Shown here piece by piece: positions 20,254 to 28,521 of a DNA stretch of 64,000 nucleotides. The translations under genes were made by a program, and so were the position numbers. Source of the DNA: Sulfurimonas sp. HSL3-2 (GTDB taxonomy: Bacteria; Campylobacterota; Campylobacteria; Campylobacterales; Sulfurimonadaceae); assembly GCF_039645965.1 (NCBI RefSeq), contig NZ_CP147917.1:1550001-1614000 (forward strand). Reading direction: 5' to 3'. The notes under the pieces were generated by a model, which worked only from the letters and a program-made list of their open reading frames with translations, did no database searches and was not told the origin of the DNA. The first letter of the stretch is position 1, and every line of letters starts with the position of its first letter.

Positions 20254-20820
20254 ATGTCAAAAGTACAAGAGTTCATTTACGACAACAACCTGCAATGGCA
20301 GGCATCATTCAGTGCAAAAACAGATAAATATGCGTATGGCTACAGAGGAAGCCTCGTTATCACTCCGGGTAAAGTGCTCTCAGCAGACAAACAACTACCG
20401 CCAAAAGCAACAGCTACACAAGTCATCTTAGTAAGTAACAGCGACAAGATCGATTTTATCGCTTGTGAATTAGAAACTTTAGATTTCTTCGAGCCATTTG
20501 TAGAACGTTATAAAGATGTTCTGTCAACTGACGGTCTTTATATTCTTTTCGTAACAGACCTTGACGGTGACGGCAAGTTCGAATATGAAGGTTTTACATT
20601 CTACGCATTTTCACTTGATGAGAGTTCAGTATGGAATGAGCTTTTAGATCACGCCGACCTTTCAAAAGGCGATTTGAAAAAAGCAAGTGCTGAAGAGAAG
20701 ATAGATATCGTTTATGATGAGATCAAAGGGACTACTTTACGTATGAGCGCTAAGTCTTACGACGAGATCAAAGCTCTTAAAAACGAAAGCAAAGGGAAAA
20801 CGATTTTCGGAGCTGTATAA
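20254..20820 (+). CDS. Unknown 188-aa protein with a DxDxDG loop, nif-promoted
   Basis: I do not recognise the family. No signal peptide. The N-terminal half is beta-rich; at ~111-122 is TDLDGDGKFEYEG, a DxDxDG calcium-type loop, not followed by a clear EF-hand helix. The C-terminal 60 residues are charged and helical. AAAGGAATAG gives a good ribosome site. The gene has its own -24/-12 promoter and follows the nifS operon, so it is predicted to be expressed with nitrogenase. Confidence 0.8.
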   Translation: MSKVQEFIYDNNLQWQASFSAKTDKYAYGYRGSLVITPGKVLSADKQLPPKATATQVILVSNSDKIDFIACELETLDFFEPFVERYKDVLSTDGLYILFVTDLDGDGKFEYEGFTFYAFSLDESSVWNELLDHADLSKGDLKKASAEEKIDIVYDEIKGTTLRMSAKSYDEIKALKNESKGKTIFGAV

Positions 20821-20827
20821 GCCTTTT

Positions 20828-21472
20828 TCAGCCTTTTAACGACTCTAGCAGTGTCGGAAGTTCACAGAGCTTTTTTATCCTATAGGTAGCACTGCTAAAG
20901 TCATGTGTCGCGGTAAACTCGTTTTCTACTACCGCACACTCTATCCCCGCATTTACAGCAGCACTTAAGCCTCTTTGCGAGTCCTCTATGACCAGACACT
21001 CTTTTTGCGATGCATCAAATTTTTTCATCCCTGCCAAGTATGGATCGGCATACGGTTTCGCTCTTGGATACTCCTCCACGCAGAGTGTAAAGTCCATAAA
21101 CTTCACTATCTCTCTTTGTGAGTGAATAAGTTCAAAATCCTCACGTCTTGAAGTCGTTACGATACCCATCTTGTACTCATGTGAAAGTTCTTCAAGGACA
21201 TCAAGCACTCCCTCTATCTCTATATGCATAGAGGAGATAAACTCTTGATAGTAGCTGTCTCGTCTACGTCTTTGTTCATCAATGACCGCTTTTGAGTGTC
21301 CATTTTTTTGTGCCACTTCCCAAGCTGTACCGCCTCTGGCCATTATCTCCATATAGACATCGAACTCTAAGTCCACATCTATCTCTCTTAAAGACTTTTT
21401 ATTTGCTTCGTAGTACCATTTTTCAGTCTCGACGAGTACTCCGTCGTTATCAAAAAGAAGAAATTTTTTCAT
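20828..21472 (-). CDS. HAD-superfamily phosphatase (subfamily IA)
   Basis: 214 aa. Motif I FDNDGVLVETE (nucleophile D8 and D10), motif II VTTSR, lysine in RAKPYADPYL and motif III VIEDSQRGLSAAVNAG. The all-helical cap after motif I makes it a phosphoglycolate phosphatase / beta-phosphoglucomutase-type enzyme; the substrate cannot be told from sequence. It converges on the 188-aa gene with an 8-bp gap. Not obviously part of the nif system. Confidence 0.9.
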   Translation of the reverse strand: MKKFLLFDNDGVLVETEKWYYEANKKSLREIDVDLEFDVYMEIMARGGTAWEVAQKNGHSKAVIDEQRRRRDSYYQEFISSMHIEIEGVLDVLEELSHEYKMGIVTTSRREDFELIHSQREIVKFMDFTLCVEEYPRAKPYADPYLAGMKKFDASQKECLVIEDSQRGLSAAVNAGIECAVVENEFTATHDFSSATYRIKKLCELPTLLESLKG

Positions 21473-21574
21473 GGCGGGATTATATACTATTTGAACTTAG
21501 CAAAAATATGTAGTTTCATTTAACTTTGAGAGTTTAAAATGCGTTATGATAACATCAGTTAAAAAAGAGAGTCC

Positions 21575-22057
21575 ATGGAAGAGTTTATAGCAAATTTTAG
21601 AACAGCGGTCATCGGTACAATCGACAAAGGGAATCTGCCGTTTTCTTCGTACGCGCCCTTTATCTATGACGATAACCGTTTTTATATCTATATCTCGGAC
21701 ATCGCGACACATGCAAAAAACATACAACTAAACCCGAATGCTTCTCTGTTTTTTATAGAGGATGAGAGTATGTCGTCAAACCTCTTTGCAAGAAAGAGGA
21801 TCTCTTTACAGTGTTCTTCACAAAAGATACAAAGGCAGAGTGAACGCTTTGACGAAGTGCTTGATCTTTTCACTAGAAAGTTTGAGAGTTCCATGGTAGA
21901 GATGCTTAAAAAGATGATGGACTTCAACCTATATGAGTTACATGTAACCTCCGGCGAGGCCACTTTTGGTTTCGGCGAAGCCTATCTCATCGGTGGAGAC
22001 GCGATGAACGAGCTTGTCCCTCGGCAAACAGCCGGAGGACATAAACAGCAGAAGTAA
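21575..22057 (+). CDS. HugZ/HutZ-like haem-utilisation protein
   Basis: 160 aa, split-barrel FMN-binding-like fold (pyridoxamine-phosphate-oxidase superfamily). TAVIGTIDKGNLPFSSYAPF is the first strand pair; the tail TFGFGEAYLIGG is the signature of the HugZ group, which binds haem and releases iron in Helicobacter and Campylobacter. The terminal His (AGGH) could be a haem ligand, as the C-terminal His is in HugZ. Shorter than HugZ (~250 aa) because the N-terminal part is missing, so it may be a reduced relative. Confidence 0.75.
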   Translation: MEEFIANFRTAVIGTIDKGNLPFSSYAPFIYDDNRFYIYISDIATHAKNIQLNPNASLFFIEDESMSSNLFARKRISLQCSSQKIQRQSERFDEVLDLFTRKFESSMVEMLKKMMDFNLYELHVTSGEATFGFGEAYLIGGDAMNELVPRQTAGGHKQQK

Positions 22058-22145
22058 GTTCTCTTTGAGATTAGCATAAATATTTTATATGCTTATAATA
22101 TATAATGAGAGATAATAATTACTTATTAGATCAAAGGAGTCGATA

Positions 22146-23213
22146 ATGAATCTTTTCTCGCCTATAAAAATTGGAAATTACAATCTAAAAAATAGAATTT
22201 TTATGGCTCCTATGACACGATGCCGAAGCATCAAAGACAATGTACCAAACGACCTGATGGTCGAGTACTACGCACAAAGAGCAACGGCCGGGCTTATCAT
22301 AACCGAAGGAACGCAGATATCTCCTCAAGGTATCGGTTACCCCTATACTCCAGGGATCCATACAGATGCTCAGGTACAAGGCTGGAGAAAAGTCACAAAA
22401 GCCGTACATGAAAAAGAGGGCAAGATCTTTTTACAGCTGTGGCATGTGGGGAGAGTATCGCACTCCTCATTTTTAGGCGGAGAACTTCCGGTAGCACCCT
22501 CAGCCATAAAACTCTTAGGTAAAAAATACACCTATGAGGGGATGAAAGATTATGAAAAACCGAGAGCACTTAAAGCCGAAGAGATAAAAGACATTGTCCA
22601 AGACTATGCAAATGCTGCCAAAAATGCGATGGATGCAGGTTTTGACGGTGTAGAGATACACAGTGCAAACGGCTACCTGCTCGACCAGTTCCTGCGTGAC
22701 GGTACAAACCAAAGAAAAGATGAGTACGGCGGAAGCATCGAAAACAGAAGCCGTTTCCTTTTGGAAGTCATAAAAGCAGTGACTGATGCCGTAGGAGCAG
22801 ACAAAACAGGTGTCAGACTCTCTCCAAGCGGAACGATGAACGATATGAGCGATTCAAATCCGCAAAAACATTTCGCCTATGTCTGCCAGAGACTAAACGA
22901 CTGTGACCTTGCATATCTGCATATCGTCGATGCGCTTGAAGGCGACATAAGACACGGCGCAAATGTCGTAGAGCTCTCAGTACTGAGAGATGCTTACAAA
23001 GGTACTCTCATCGTATGCGGAGAGTATGATAAGGTCAAAGGAAATCTGGTCATTGAAAACCATCTTGCAAACGCCGTAGCCTATGCGAGACTCTTCCTTG
23101 CAAATCCCGACCTGCCAGAGCGTTTTAAAAAGAACGGCAAGCTAAACGAACCGGACAGCACCACCTTCTACACGCAAGATGCAAAAGGGTATACTGATTA
23201 TCCGACGTTGTAA
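22146..23213 (+). CDS. Old Yellow Enzyme-family ene-reductase
   Basis: 355 aa FMN-dependent NAD(P)H oxidoreductase that reduces activated alkenes. Features: MAPMTRCR at the start, WHVGRVSH (FMN and substrate contact), GFDGVEIHSANGYLLDQFL, the GGSIENRSRFLLEV helix and GVRLSPSG. Active-site pair appears as HSAN, typical of NemA-like enzymes. Likely a detoxification or general redox enzyme. AAAGGAGTCGATA provides the ribosome site. No operon partner. Confidence 0.95.
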   Translation: MNLFSPIKIGNYNLKNRIFMAPMTRCRSIKDNVPNDLMVEYYAQRATAGLIITEGTQISPQGIGYPYTPGIHTDAQVQGWRKVTKAVHEKEGKIFLQLWHVGRVSHSSFLGGELPVAPSAIKLLGKKYTYEGMKDYEKPRALKAEEIKDIVQDYANAAKNAMDAGFDGVEIHSANGYLLDQFLRDGTNQRKDEYGGSIENRSRFLLEVIKAVTDAVGADKTGVRLSPSGTMNDMSDSNPQKHFAYVCQRLNDCDLAYLHIVDALEGDIRHGANVVELSVLRDAYKGTLIVCGEYDKVKGNLVIENHLANAVAYARLFLANPDLPERFKKNGKLNEPDSTTFYTQDAKGYTDYPTL

Positions 23214-23298
23214 AATGTTACCCATTAGTTACTAAATAGACTTTATCATTGTCATCGGGTAAGAATTTTTTCTTGCTACACCAGACTAGGAGTCTACC

Positions 23299-23976
23299 AT
23301 GACAGTTAGTTCTAACTACAATGCGTATTCATCTTACAGCTCTTCAGGTGTCTCGTCTTCTGAACATAGAAGAAAACCAGACTTTGAAAAGATGGCTCAG
23401 CAGCTACTGACCTCTATGGACAGCGACAACAGCGGTTCTATTGATAAAGCAGAGTTTAGTGCCGCAGCACAGGCTCTTGCATCAAATACAGACAGCAGTA
23501 CCAGCACAGGAGACAGCAGTTCATCAACATCAGACATATTTAACACGCTTGATACAAACAGCGATGGAAGTTTAAGTACTGATGAACTTATGGCAGCGCT
23601 TAAGAACATGAAACCGCCTAAACCACCGCAAGGTGATGGACAAAATCAAAATGGCGAAATGCCGCCACCGCCGCCAGGAGGAATGCCACCACCGCCACCA
23701 AGCGATTCGACATCTGATGCATCAGGAAGTATGAGTCTTGACAAACTATTTTCTGCGCTCGATACGAATCAAGACGGCAGTATCAGTTCAGATGAGCTAT
23801 CAGCACTTTTTAGCGATTCGACGAATCAAGAAAGTACTACAGCTTCATCCTCATCTCAAACAGAGACAACGACTAAACAGATCAGTAATGACTGGCTGCA
23901 AAAGATCCTTTCTTACTATGGAAACAACAGCAGTAATACTACCGACACTACATCACTTCTTAACACAAGTGCTTAA
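23299..23976 (+). CDS. EF-hand calcium-binding protein with polyproline linker
   Basis: 225 aa. Three EF-hand loops: DSDNSGSIDKAE (~41-52), DTNSDGSLSTDE (~84-95) and DTNQDGSISSDE (~155-166), separated by Ser/Thr-rich stretches and by a linker PPPPPGGMPPPPP (~121-134). No signal peptide or membrane segment. Low-complexity Ser/Thr/Asn/Gln ends. It looks like the XopAW-type EF-hand group. A terminator separates it from the two-component pair downstream, whose sensor has a very similar polyproline stretch, so the genes may act together. Confidence 0.85.
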   Translation: MTVSSNYNAYSSYSSSGVSSSEHRRKPDFEKMAQQLLTSMDSDNSGSIDKAEFSAAAQALASNTDSSTSTGDSSSSTSDIFNTLDTNSDGSLSTDELMAALKNMKPPKPPQGDGQNQNGEMPPPPPGGMPPPPPSDSTSDASGSMSLDKLFSALDTNQDGSISSDELSALFSDSTNQESTTASSSSQTETTTKQISNDWLQKILSYYGNNSSNTTDTTSLLNTSA

Positions 23977-23980
23977 TACG

Positions 23981-24010
23981 CATGCCCTGCTTTGGGCATG
24001 TTACTTTTTA
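23981..24010 (+). terminator. Intrinsic terminator after the EF-hand gene
   Basis: CATGCCC-TGCTTT-GGGCATG (23981-24000) is a perfect 7-bp stem with a 6-nt loop, followed by TTACTTTTTATTT. Good Rho-independent terminator on the plus strand, 5 bp after the stop codon. Confidence 0.8.
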
Positions 24011-24038
24011 TTTACTTTCTTAAAGATATAATCGAAAA

Positions 24039-24707
24039 ATGATAAACGTATTGATGATCGAAGACGACTGTGAATTGGCACAACTACTTAAAATGAGCCT
24101 ACAAAAAGAGGATATAGAAGTAACTGTAGCTTCTACACCGCTTGAGGGTTTGAGTCTTTTTCAGGCAAGAAAGTATGATCTGCTCGTCTTGGATCTCTCG
24201 CTTCCGCAAATGGACGGAATGGAGATATGTCGTTTGATCCGTCAAGAAAGTGAAATCCCTATCATCATCTCATCTGCCCGTTCAGATATAAGAGATAAAA
24301 TGATGGGCTTTTCACGAGGTGCAGATGACTACATACCAAAACCTTATGACTCTCAGGAGCTAGTCTTCCGCATCAACGCCATTATGCGTCGTATCCATCC
24401 AATGATGGCTAAAAAGTCCACTCCTTTTGAGATAGATGACCACCGTCATGAGATCTCAAAACATAACATTCCACTACAATTGACACAAGCAGAATACGAT
24501 ATTGTCTCATATATGATAAACAAAGACCGTTTTGTCATAGCACGTGAGGAATTACTTTTAAATATAGGCTCTATCAAATATGAAAGCAGTCTTAAAAGTA
24601 TAGATGTTATTATGGGACGTATTCGCCAAAAAATAGGTGATGATCCTAAAAACCCCCGATATATAGTCTCTGTTCGAGGAATCGGATATAAGTTTATAAA
24701 TGAATAA
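24039..24707 (+). CDS. OmpR-family response regulator
   Basis: 222 aa. Receiver domain (1-115) with phospho-acceptor D52 (LLVLDLSLPQMDG), acidic pocket EDD (8-10) and K in YIPKPYDS; winged-helix DNA-binding domain (~130-222) ending in YIVSVRGIGYKF. Overlaps the sensor gene by 8 bp, so it forms one unit with it. The RR-then-HK order and the architecture are close to the ArsRS-type systems of Campylobacterota. Target genes unknown; the EF-hand gene upstream is a candidate. Confidence 0.95.
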   Translation: MINVLMIEDDCELAQLLKMSLQKEDIEVTVASTPLEGLSLFQARKYDLLVLDLSLPQMDGMEICRLIRQESEIPIIISSARSDIRDKMMGFSRGADDYIPKPYDSQELVFRINAIMRRIHPMMAKKSTPFEIDDHRHEISKHNIPLQLTQAEYDIVSYMINKDRFVIAREELLLNIGSIKYESSLKSIDVIMGRIRQKIGDDPKNPRYIVSVRGIGYKFINE

Positions 24708-25947
24708 ACATTCTATTATACGTCTTATCAGTGTATTTTTTATCCTTATATTCACTCTTATCAACGGACTGTTTTGGATAGCACATCAACATTTCACTAA
24801 ACAACAAGAGGGTGAACAGATACGCCGTTTTCTTCTTGCTGACAGATTACTCCATAATGAACAACAAGATTTTTCTGTAGAGTTAACACAACTTATGATC
24901 AAACCTTCCAAACTATCTTCAAAAGAACTCTTGTCTAAAGGCAAGACATTAATAGAACTGCCCTTTGGGAAGATGATTAGCTATAGAGGTCACACATTTT
25001 TTACAAATATTAAACCGCCCCCTCCGCCGCCGTTTGCTTTTGAACATCTGGGATTCATGCCTCCGCCGCCGCTGGATATGAGAGAGTTTAGGACTCATGT
25101 CCTTGAAGATATACAGCCACATTCACTCGTGATCTTTTGGACAATACTAGCTGCGGTTGACTCTCTTATCTTGGTTTTCTTTATTTATCTTATCCGCAAA
25201 CTGCTTCCTTTACACCGTCTTAAAAATGCGATCATCGCTTTTAAAGATGGAGACACCAACATTGATCTTCCGATCAAAGGAAATGATGAAATATCGCAGA
25301 TAACCTATGAATTCAACTCTGCTTTAGAAAAGATCGCCGCGATGAGAGAAGCACGTTCCCTTTTTTTAAGAAATGTCTTACATGAACTAAAAACACCTAT
25401 AATGAAGGGGTCTCTTACAACGGAGTGTCTTGAGACCTCTACTGAACAAGAACGCTTGAAACGTATTTTTTTTCGTATGGATTATCTTCTAAACGAATTT
25501 GCAAAAATGGAAAACTTTAACAGTGGAGAATGGCATTTAGAACTACAGGAGTACAGATTTGTCGATCTGCTCGACCATTCCTGCGATATGCTTCTTTGCG
25601 ATAAAGAGAGTATAACGGTGCACGGTGAAGAAAATCAGCTTATCGTCAAAGTCGATTTTAAACTTTTTACCATTGCTTTAAAAAATCTCCTGGATAATGC
25701 ACTTAAATATTCAATAGCAAAGCCTATAGTCACAATAAAAAAAGATGCCATCGAGATATGCAGTGCGGGTGATCCGTTACCTATAGAGAAACAAAACTTT
25801 ACCAAGCCCTTTAACCGTGACTTTGAAGACTCATCTGCAGGTCTTGGACTAGGACTTTATATAACCGACTCCATACTGAAAAAACACGGTTGCCGACTTA
25901 CTTACAAATATATAAAGGGACACAACTGTTTTAATGTCCTTTTTTAG
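24700..25947 (+). CDS. Sensor histidine kinase with polyproline periplasmic domain
   Basis: 415 aa. Two membrane helices (~8-28 and ~143-165) enclose a periplasmic domain with PPPPPPF (106-112) and MPPPPL (120-125). Then HAMP-like linker (~165-215), H-box H228 (RNVLHELKTPIMKG), N-box KNLLDNALKYS and G-box GLGLGLYITDS. All kinase motifs look active. Polyproline sensor loops of this kind occur in Campylobacterota kinases annotated ArsS-like. Partner of the regulator at 24039. Confidence 0.95.
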   Translation: MNKHSIIRLISVFFILIFTLINGLFWIAHQHFTKQQEGEQIRRFLLADRLLHNEQQDFSVELTQLMIKPSKLSSKELLSKGKTLIELPFGKMISYRGHTFFTNIKPPPPPPFAFEHLGFMPPPPLDMREFRTHVLEDIQPHSLVIFWTILAAVDSLILVFFIYLIRKLLPLHRLKNAIIAFKDGDTNIDLPIKGNDEISQITYEFNSALEKIAAMREARSLFLRNVLHELKTPIMKGSLTTECLETSTEQERLKRIFFRMDYLLNEFAKMENFNSGEWHLELQEYRFVDLLDHSCDMLLCDKESITVHGEENQLIVKVDFKLFTIALKNLLDNALKYSIAKPIVTIKKDAIEICSAGDPLPIEKQNFTKPFNRDFEDSSAGLGLGLYITDSILKKHGCRLTYKYIKGHNCFNVLF

Positions 25948-26276
25948 ACTAACCGTTCTCTGACACCGGCCTTAAATGCTTTCATTTTGGGCCTGGTTAT
26001 CATCTCCATGGCGTCTTGACGAAGTGTCTTTATCTTTGAGTAGATCTGTGCTGTTGGAGTTTTACGGCCCTCTTCTATAAGTTCAAATACACTTTTGTCG
26101 AAGTAGTCGCTTTGTTTGTTCTCTATGGCGTCATAAAGCATCATAAAAATGCTTTTTTCAAGGTCGTCCATCTTACATGTATCGTCGGTTATCTTGAGTA
26201 CGACGGTGATGGCACAGTCCCGCTCGAAAGCATCAAGCGAGTTTGCGACTGAGGGAATTTTACCTAAGTCGTACAA
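25944..26276 (-). CDS. Unknown 110-aa protein downstream of nif ferredoxin
   Basis: Starts with TTG two bases after the ferredoxin stop, with a weak AGTAGG site, so it depends on coupling. Not a recognised family. It is alpha-helical: hydrophobic pattern AITVVLKITDD, then LEKSIFMMLYDAIENKQ and a basic C-terminus (KMKAFKAGVRERLV). It shares the ferredoxin operon's sigma-54-type promoter, so it is predicted to be a nif-regulon member. Converges with the sensor kinase gene, overlapping by 4 bp. Confidence 0.75.
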   Translation of the reverse strand: MYDLGKIPSVANSLDAFERDCAITVVLKITDDTCKMDDLEKSIFMMLYDAIENKQSDYFDKSVFELIEEGRKTPTAQIYSKIKTLRQDAMEMITRPKMKAFKAGVRERLV

Positions 26277-26277
26277 C

Positions 26278-26673
26278 TTAGCCTACTTCTGATTCTTCAG
26301 GTTCTTCTTGGACTTTTTCACCTACACCGCGTTTTGTAAGAGGGATATCTTCACGGAATTTTTTCTCTTTGTATGCAGGAGATTTCACCTGTCCCTCTTT
26401 ACTTGTTCCAAGTTTGTATATCTCGTCATTTAAGAAATGCTCGTCAAACTCTTTAGTAAAAGGCATATCCCATGTGATACATCCGATACTCGGACAGATC
26501 GCCGCACACTGAGGATCGTCATATATGCCGACACACTCGACACATTTATCAGGCTGTACGTAGTAGCGAGGGTTTCCCGTCGGATTATCCGAATCATCCA
26601 CTATCGCCTCTACCGGACAGTTCTGCAGACAAGCATCACAAGTTATACAAGTATCGTTTATTATTACTGACAT
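26278..26673 (-). CDS. 2[4Fe-4S] nif-type ferredoxin (first of three)
   Basis: 131 aa. Cluster 1: C9, C12, C15, C19 (CITCDACLQNCP). Cluster 2: C44, C47, C56, C60 (CVECVG-YDDPQCAAICP), with an extra C65. The stretched second motif is the Allochromatium type common in nif regions (FdxN-like), low-potential electron carriers or partners of NifB. The long C-terminal tail (65-131) with WDMPF is shared with the two other copies. ATG at 26673 is chosen over the TTG one codon upstream because it has the GGAGAT site. Followed by the 110-aa gene. Confidence 0.93.
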   Translation of the reverse strand: MSVIINDTCITCDACLQNCPVEAIVDDSDNPTGNPRYYVQPDKCVECVGIYDDPQCAAICPSIGCITWDMPFTKEFDEHFLNDEIYKLGTSKEGQVKSPAYKEKKFREDIPLTKRGVGEKVQEEPEESEVG

Positions 26674-26715
26674 CAATATCTCCTTGATAATTAGTTAATA
26701 TGTAATGACCTTGCA

Positions 26716-26734
26716 TCATGTAGCTACAATCATT
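26716..26734 (-). promoter_or_regulatory. 19-nt leader element, second copy
   Basis: Identical to the element at 14086-14104 (transcript strand AATGATTGTAGCTACATGA) and at the same 17-nt distance from the -12 box. Flanking bases differ, so the identity is not just a recent duplication of the whole region. Confidence 0.6.
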
Positions 26735-26750
26735 CTTTATCTGAGTATTT

Positions 26751-26765
26751 GCAAGATGCGTTCTA
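26751..26765 (-). promoter_or_regulatory. Sigma-54-type promoter of the ferredoxin/110-aa operon
   Basis: On the minus strand: C-TAGAAC-GCATC-TTGC-AAAT. Predicted start near 26739, leader about 66 nt, containing the 19-nt shared element. Confidence 0.7.
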
Positions 26766-26876
26766 GAAGAGCTACATGTAAGGAAAATATTTGCAAAATT
26801 GTAGGTTTTTAGAAAATTAATATGAAATTTAAGGATTTTATTTTTTGTAAGTAAGAGTAAGAGGAGAAATTAGAAT

Positions 26877-27266
26877 CTAATTATAAAGTTTCAATGTCTC
26901 TCCGACACTGACACGGTTTTCCCTCTGCTCTTTTGTGATGTTTTCTCTGTATGCTTGCGGATTAACGGCGGGGGAGAGTATGCCCTTCTTCTTATGCACG
27001 CGAATAACATAATCATCACTCTGTGTAAAGTGATCATTATACTCTTCGATGTACGGCATATCCCAGACTATACACCCTTCTGTCGGGCAGACATCGGCAC
27101 ATTTAGGCACGGCGGCGTCTACACACTCGATACATTTTTCCGGCTTGACATAGGTATATTCGGCATCCGTTAAAGGCGATTCGTCGGCACTTACGATCGC
27201 AGTCGCGGGACACTCCTCTATACAAGCATCACAGTTTATACATGTATCGGTGATAAGAACAGCCAT
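26877..27266 (-). CDS. 2[4Fe-4S] nif-type ferredoxin (second of three)
   Basis: 129 aa. Cysteines C9/C12/C15/C19 and C45/C48/C56/C60 plus C65, same architecture and WDMPY tail as the copies at 26278 and 27649. ATG shares its A with the stop of nifX (TAATG), so it is made together with NifX. The 200-bp gap after it carries the promoter of the next ferredoxin operon. Confidence 0.93.
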   Translation of the reverse strand: MAVLITDTCINCDACIEECPATAIVSADESPLTDAEYTYVKPEKCIECVDAAVPKCADVCPTEGCIVWDMPYIEEYNDHFTQSDDYVIRVHKKKGILSPAVNPQAYRENITKEQRENRVSVGETLKLYN

Positions 27267-27643
27267 TATGCACTCCTACTCTCTGCTTTGTGAAATATTC
27301 TTTGCAACCATAAGGGTGGATTATCATTTAACATCTCTTGCAGTTTTTTTGCAGCTTCTTCTATGCTCTCGCCTTCGGTAACACGTGCAGGGTGGATACC
27401 TGAGGCTTGAACCATCTTTGAAGCAGTCGGTCCGATCTGCGTACAGTACATTATGTCCGCGTCTCCGAGCGTCTTGATCTTGTAGTTTAACTTCTCCTGT
27501 TCACCCTCAGGCTCCTCTGAGCTGTCTACTACCTCTAAGAACTCGACTTTTTCTTTATCGACTTTGTAGATATAAAAACTTTTTGACCAGCCGAAATGCT
27601 GGTCTATTTTTTCACCTGTAGTCGATGCGAATGCTACGTTCAT
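27266..27643 (-). CDS. nifX: NifX, FeMo-co/NifB-co carrier
   Basis: 125 aa. MNVAFASTTGEKIDQHFGWSK is the NifX start, with the DQHFG motif, and GPTASKMVQASGIHPARV matches the GG(x)AA(x)...NIHPIKV region. NifX holds NifB-co and the VK-cluster on the way to NifEN. It lies between two ferredoxin genes, five bases after one and overlapping the other. Absence of nifE/nifN nearby is unusual, since nifX normally follows nifEN. Confidence 0.85.
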   Translation of the reverse strand: MNVAFASTTGEKIDQHFGWSKSFYIYKVDKEKVEFLEVVDSSEEPEGEQEKLNYKIKTLGDADIMYCTQIGPTASKMVQASGIHPARVTEGESIEEAAKKLQEMLNDNPPLWLQRIFHKAESRSA

Positions 27644-27648
27644 GATTC

Positions 27649-28038
27649 TTAAAACGAATCCATAACGTTCGCGTGTGATGTACGAGCATCCATAGATATA
27701 TCCATAAATGCTTGTTCTTTTACTGTAGGAAGCATAAGACCTTTTGATTTGTGTTCACGGATCTTATATGTTCCTGCTTCGTTTCCTTCTGCATAGTAGT
27801 CGTTGAACTCTACAGTATAAGGCATATCCCAAACGATAGAACCTTCAGTAGGACAAGCTTCAGCACAACGAGGTGTGTCAGCGTGGCTTACACACTCTAC
27901 ACAAGTCTCAGGTTTTACATAAAATCTTTCACCCTCAAACGGGTTTTTCTCATTGTCATCAGGTAGTATCGCAGCTACCGGACATTCAGATGCACACGCA
28001 TCACAGTTTATACACTCATCAGTTATCATTACAGCCAT
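27649..28038 (-). CDS. 2[4Fe-4S] nif-type ferredoxin (third of three)
   Basis: 129 aa. C9/C12/C15/C19 and C46/C49/C58/C62; the extra Cys found at 65 in the other copies is Ser (TEGSIVWDMP). Shares the C-terminal WDMPY tail. Ribosome site AAGGAGAAAAACA. 51 bp downstream of the Mop gene, in the operon starting at 29247. Confidence 0.93.
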   Translation of the reverse strand: MAVMITDECINCDACASECPVAAILPDDNEKNPFEGERFYVKPETCVECVSHADTPRCAEACPTEGSIVWDMPYTVEFNDYYAEGNEAGTYKIREHKSKGLMLPTVKEQAFMDISMDARTSHANVMDSF

Positions 28039-28089
28039 TGTTTTTCTCCTTGTTTTTTATACAAATAAATATGCAACTTTTATTCTGAA

Positions 28090-28512
28090 CTATGCGTTAC
28101 CGACTTTTAACGGATCTTCGACCGGTTCTATCTTGATATCCGTACCTCTTAAGAGCATTGTCGCACTACAACCCTCTTGCAGTTCAAGCTTGTCGTAAGC
28201 ACTTGAAGTGATAAGCGAGATGATCTCTCCGAAGTCGCTGTTCTTTAAAGTCAATTCACATAAAGAGTTATTTTTTCTGACGCATTGCAGAGTCACGGGT
28301 AAAGTGTTTTCTATGGAGACTTTTCCCGGACAATCCTTACTCACACAGACAGAACCCTCTTGAAAATTACAATAGACCTTATCTCCCACTTTTAACCATT
28401 TCGGTCTTTGCGATCTGATAAGCTGCATCTTTGTGTCACCGCTATTGACATGTATATATGTCACGACATCACTCTCTTCGATACCCTCTACCGTTGCTAT
28501 TAACTTATTCAT
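28090..28512 (-). CDS. Mop/TOBE-type molybdate-binding protein
   Basis: 140 aa with two TOBE-like beta-barrel repeats (residues ~1-65 and ~70-137). ATVEGIEESDVVTYIHVNSG and LKVGDKVYCNF fit the first; FGEIISLITSSAYDKLELQEGCSATMLLRGTDIKIE fits the second, ending as molbindins do. Small Mop proteins store or deliver molybdate (or tungstate). Between the Sel1-NifU gene and ferredoxins, it would supply Mo for FeMo-co. The central CVSKDCPGK pair is not usual for Mop. Confidence 0.8.
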   Translation of the reverse strand: MNKLIATVEGIEESDVVTYIHVNSGDTKMQLIRSQRPKWLKVGDKVYCNFQEGSVCVSKDCPGKVSIENTLPVTLQCVRKNNSLCELTLKNSDFGEIISLITSSAYDKLELQEGCSATMLLRGTDIKIEPVEDPLKVGNA

Positions 28513-28521
28513 ATTTGTTGC

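Noticed and set aside
23263-23275. Sigma-54-type promoter before the EF-hand gene
   Set aside because: GAAT and TTGC are present but the spacing is one base off.
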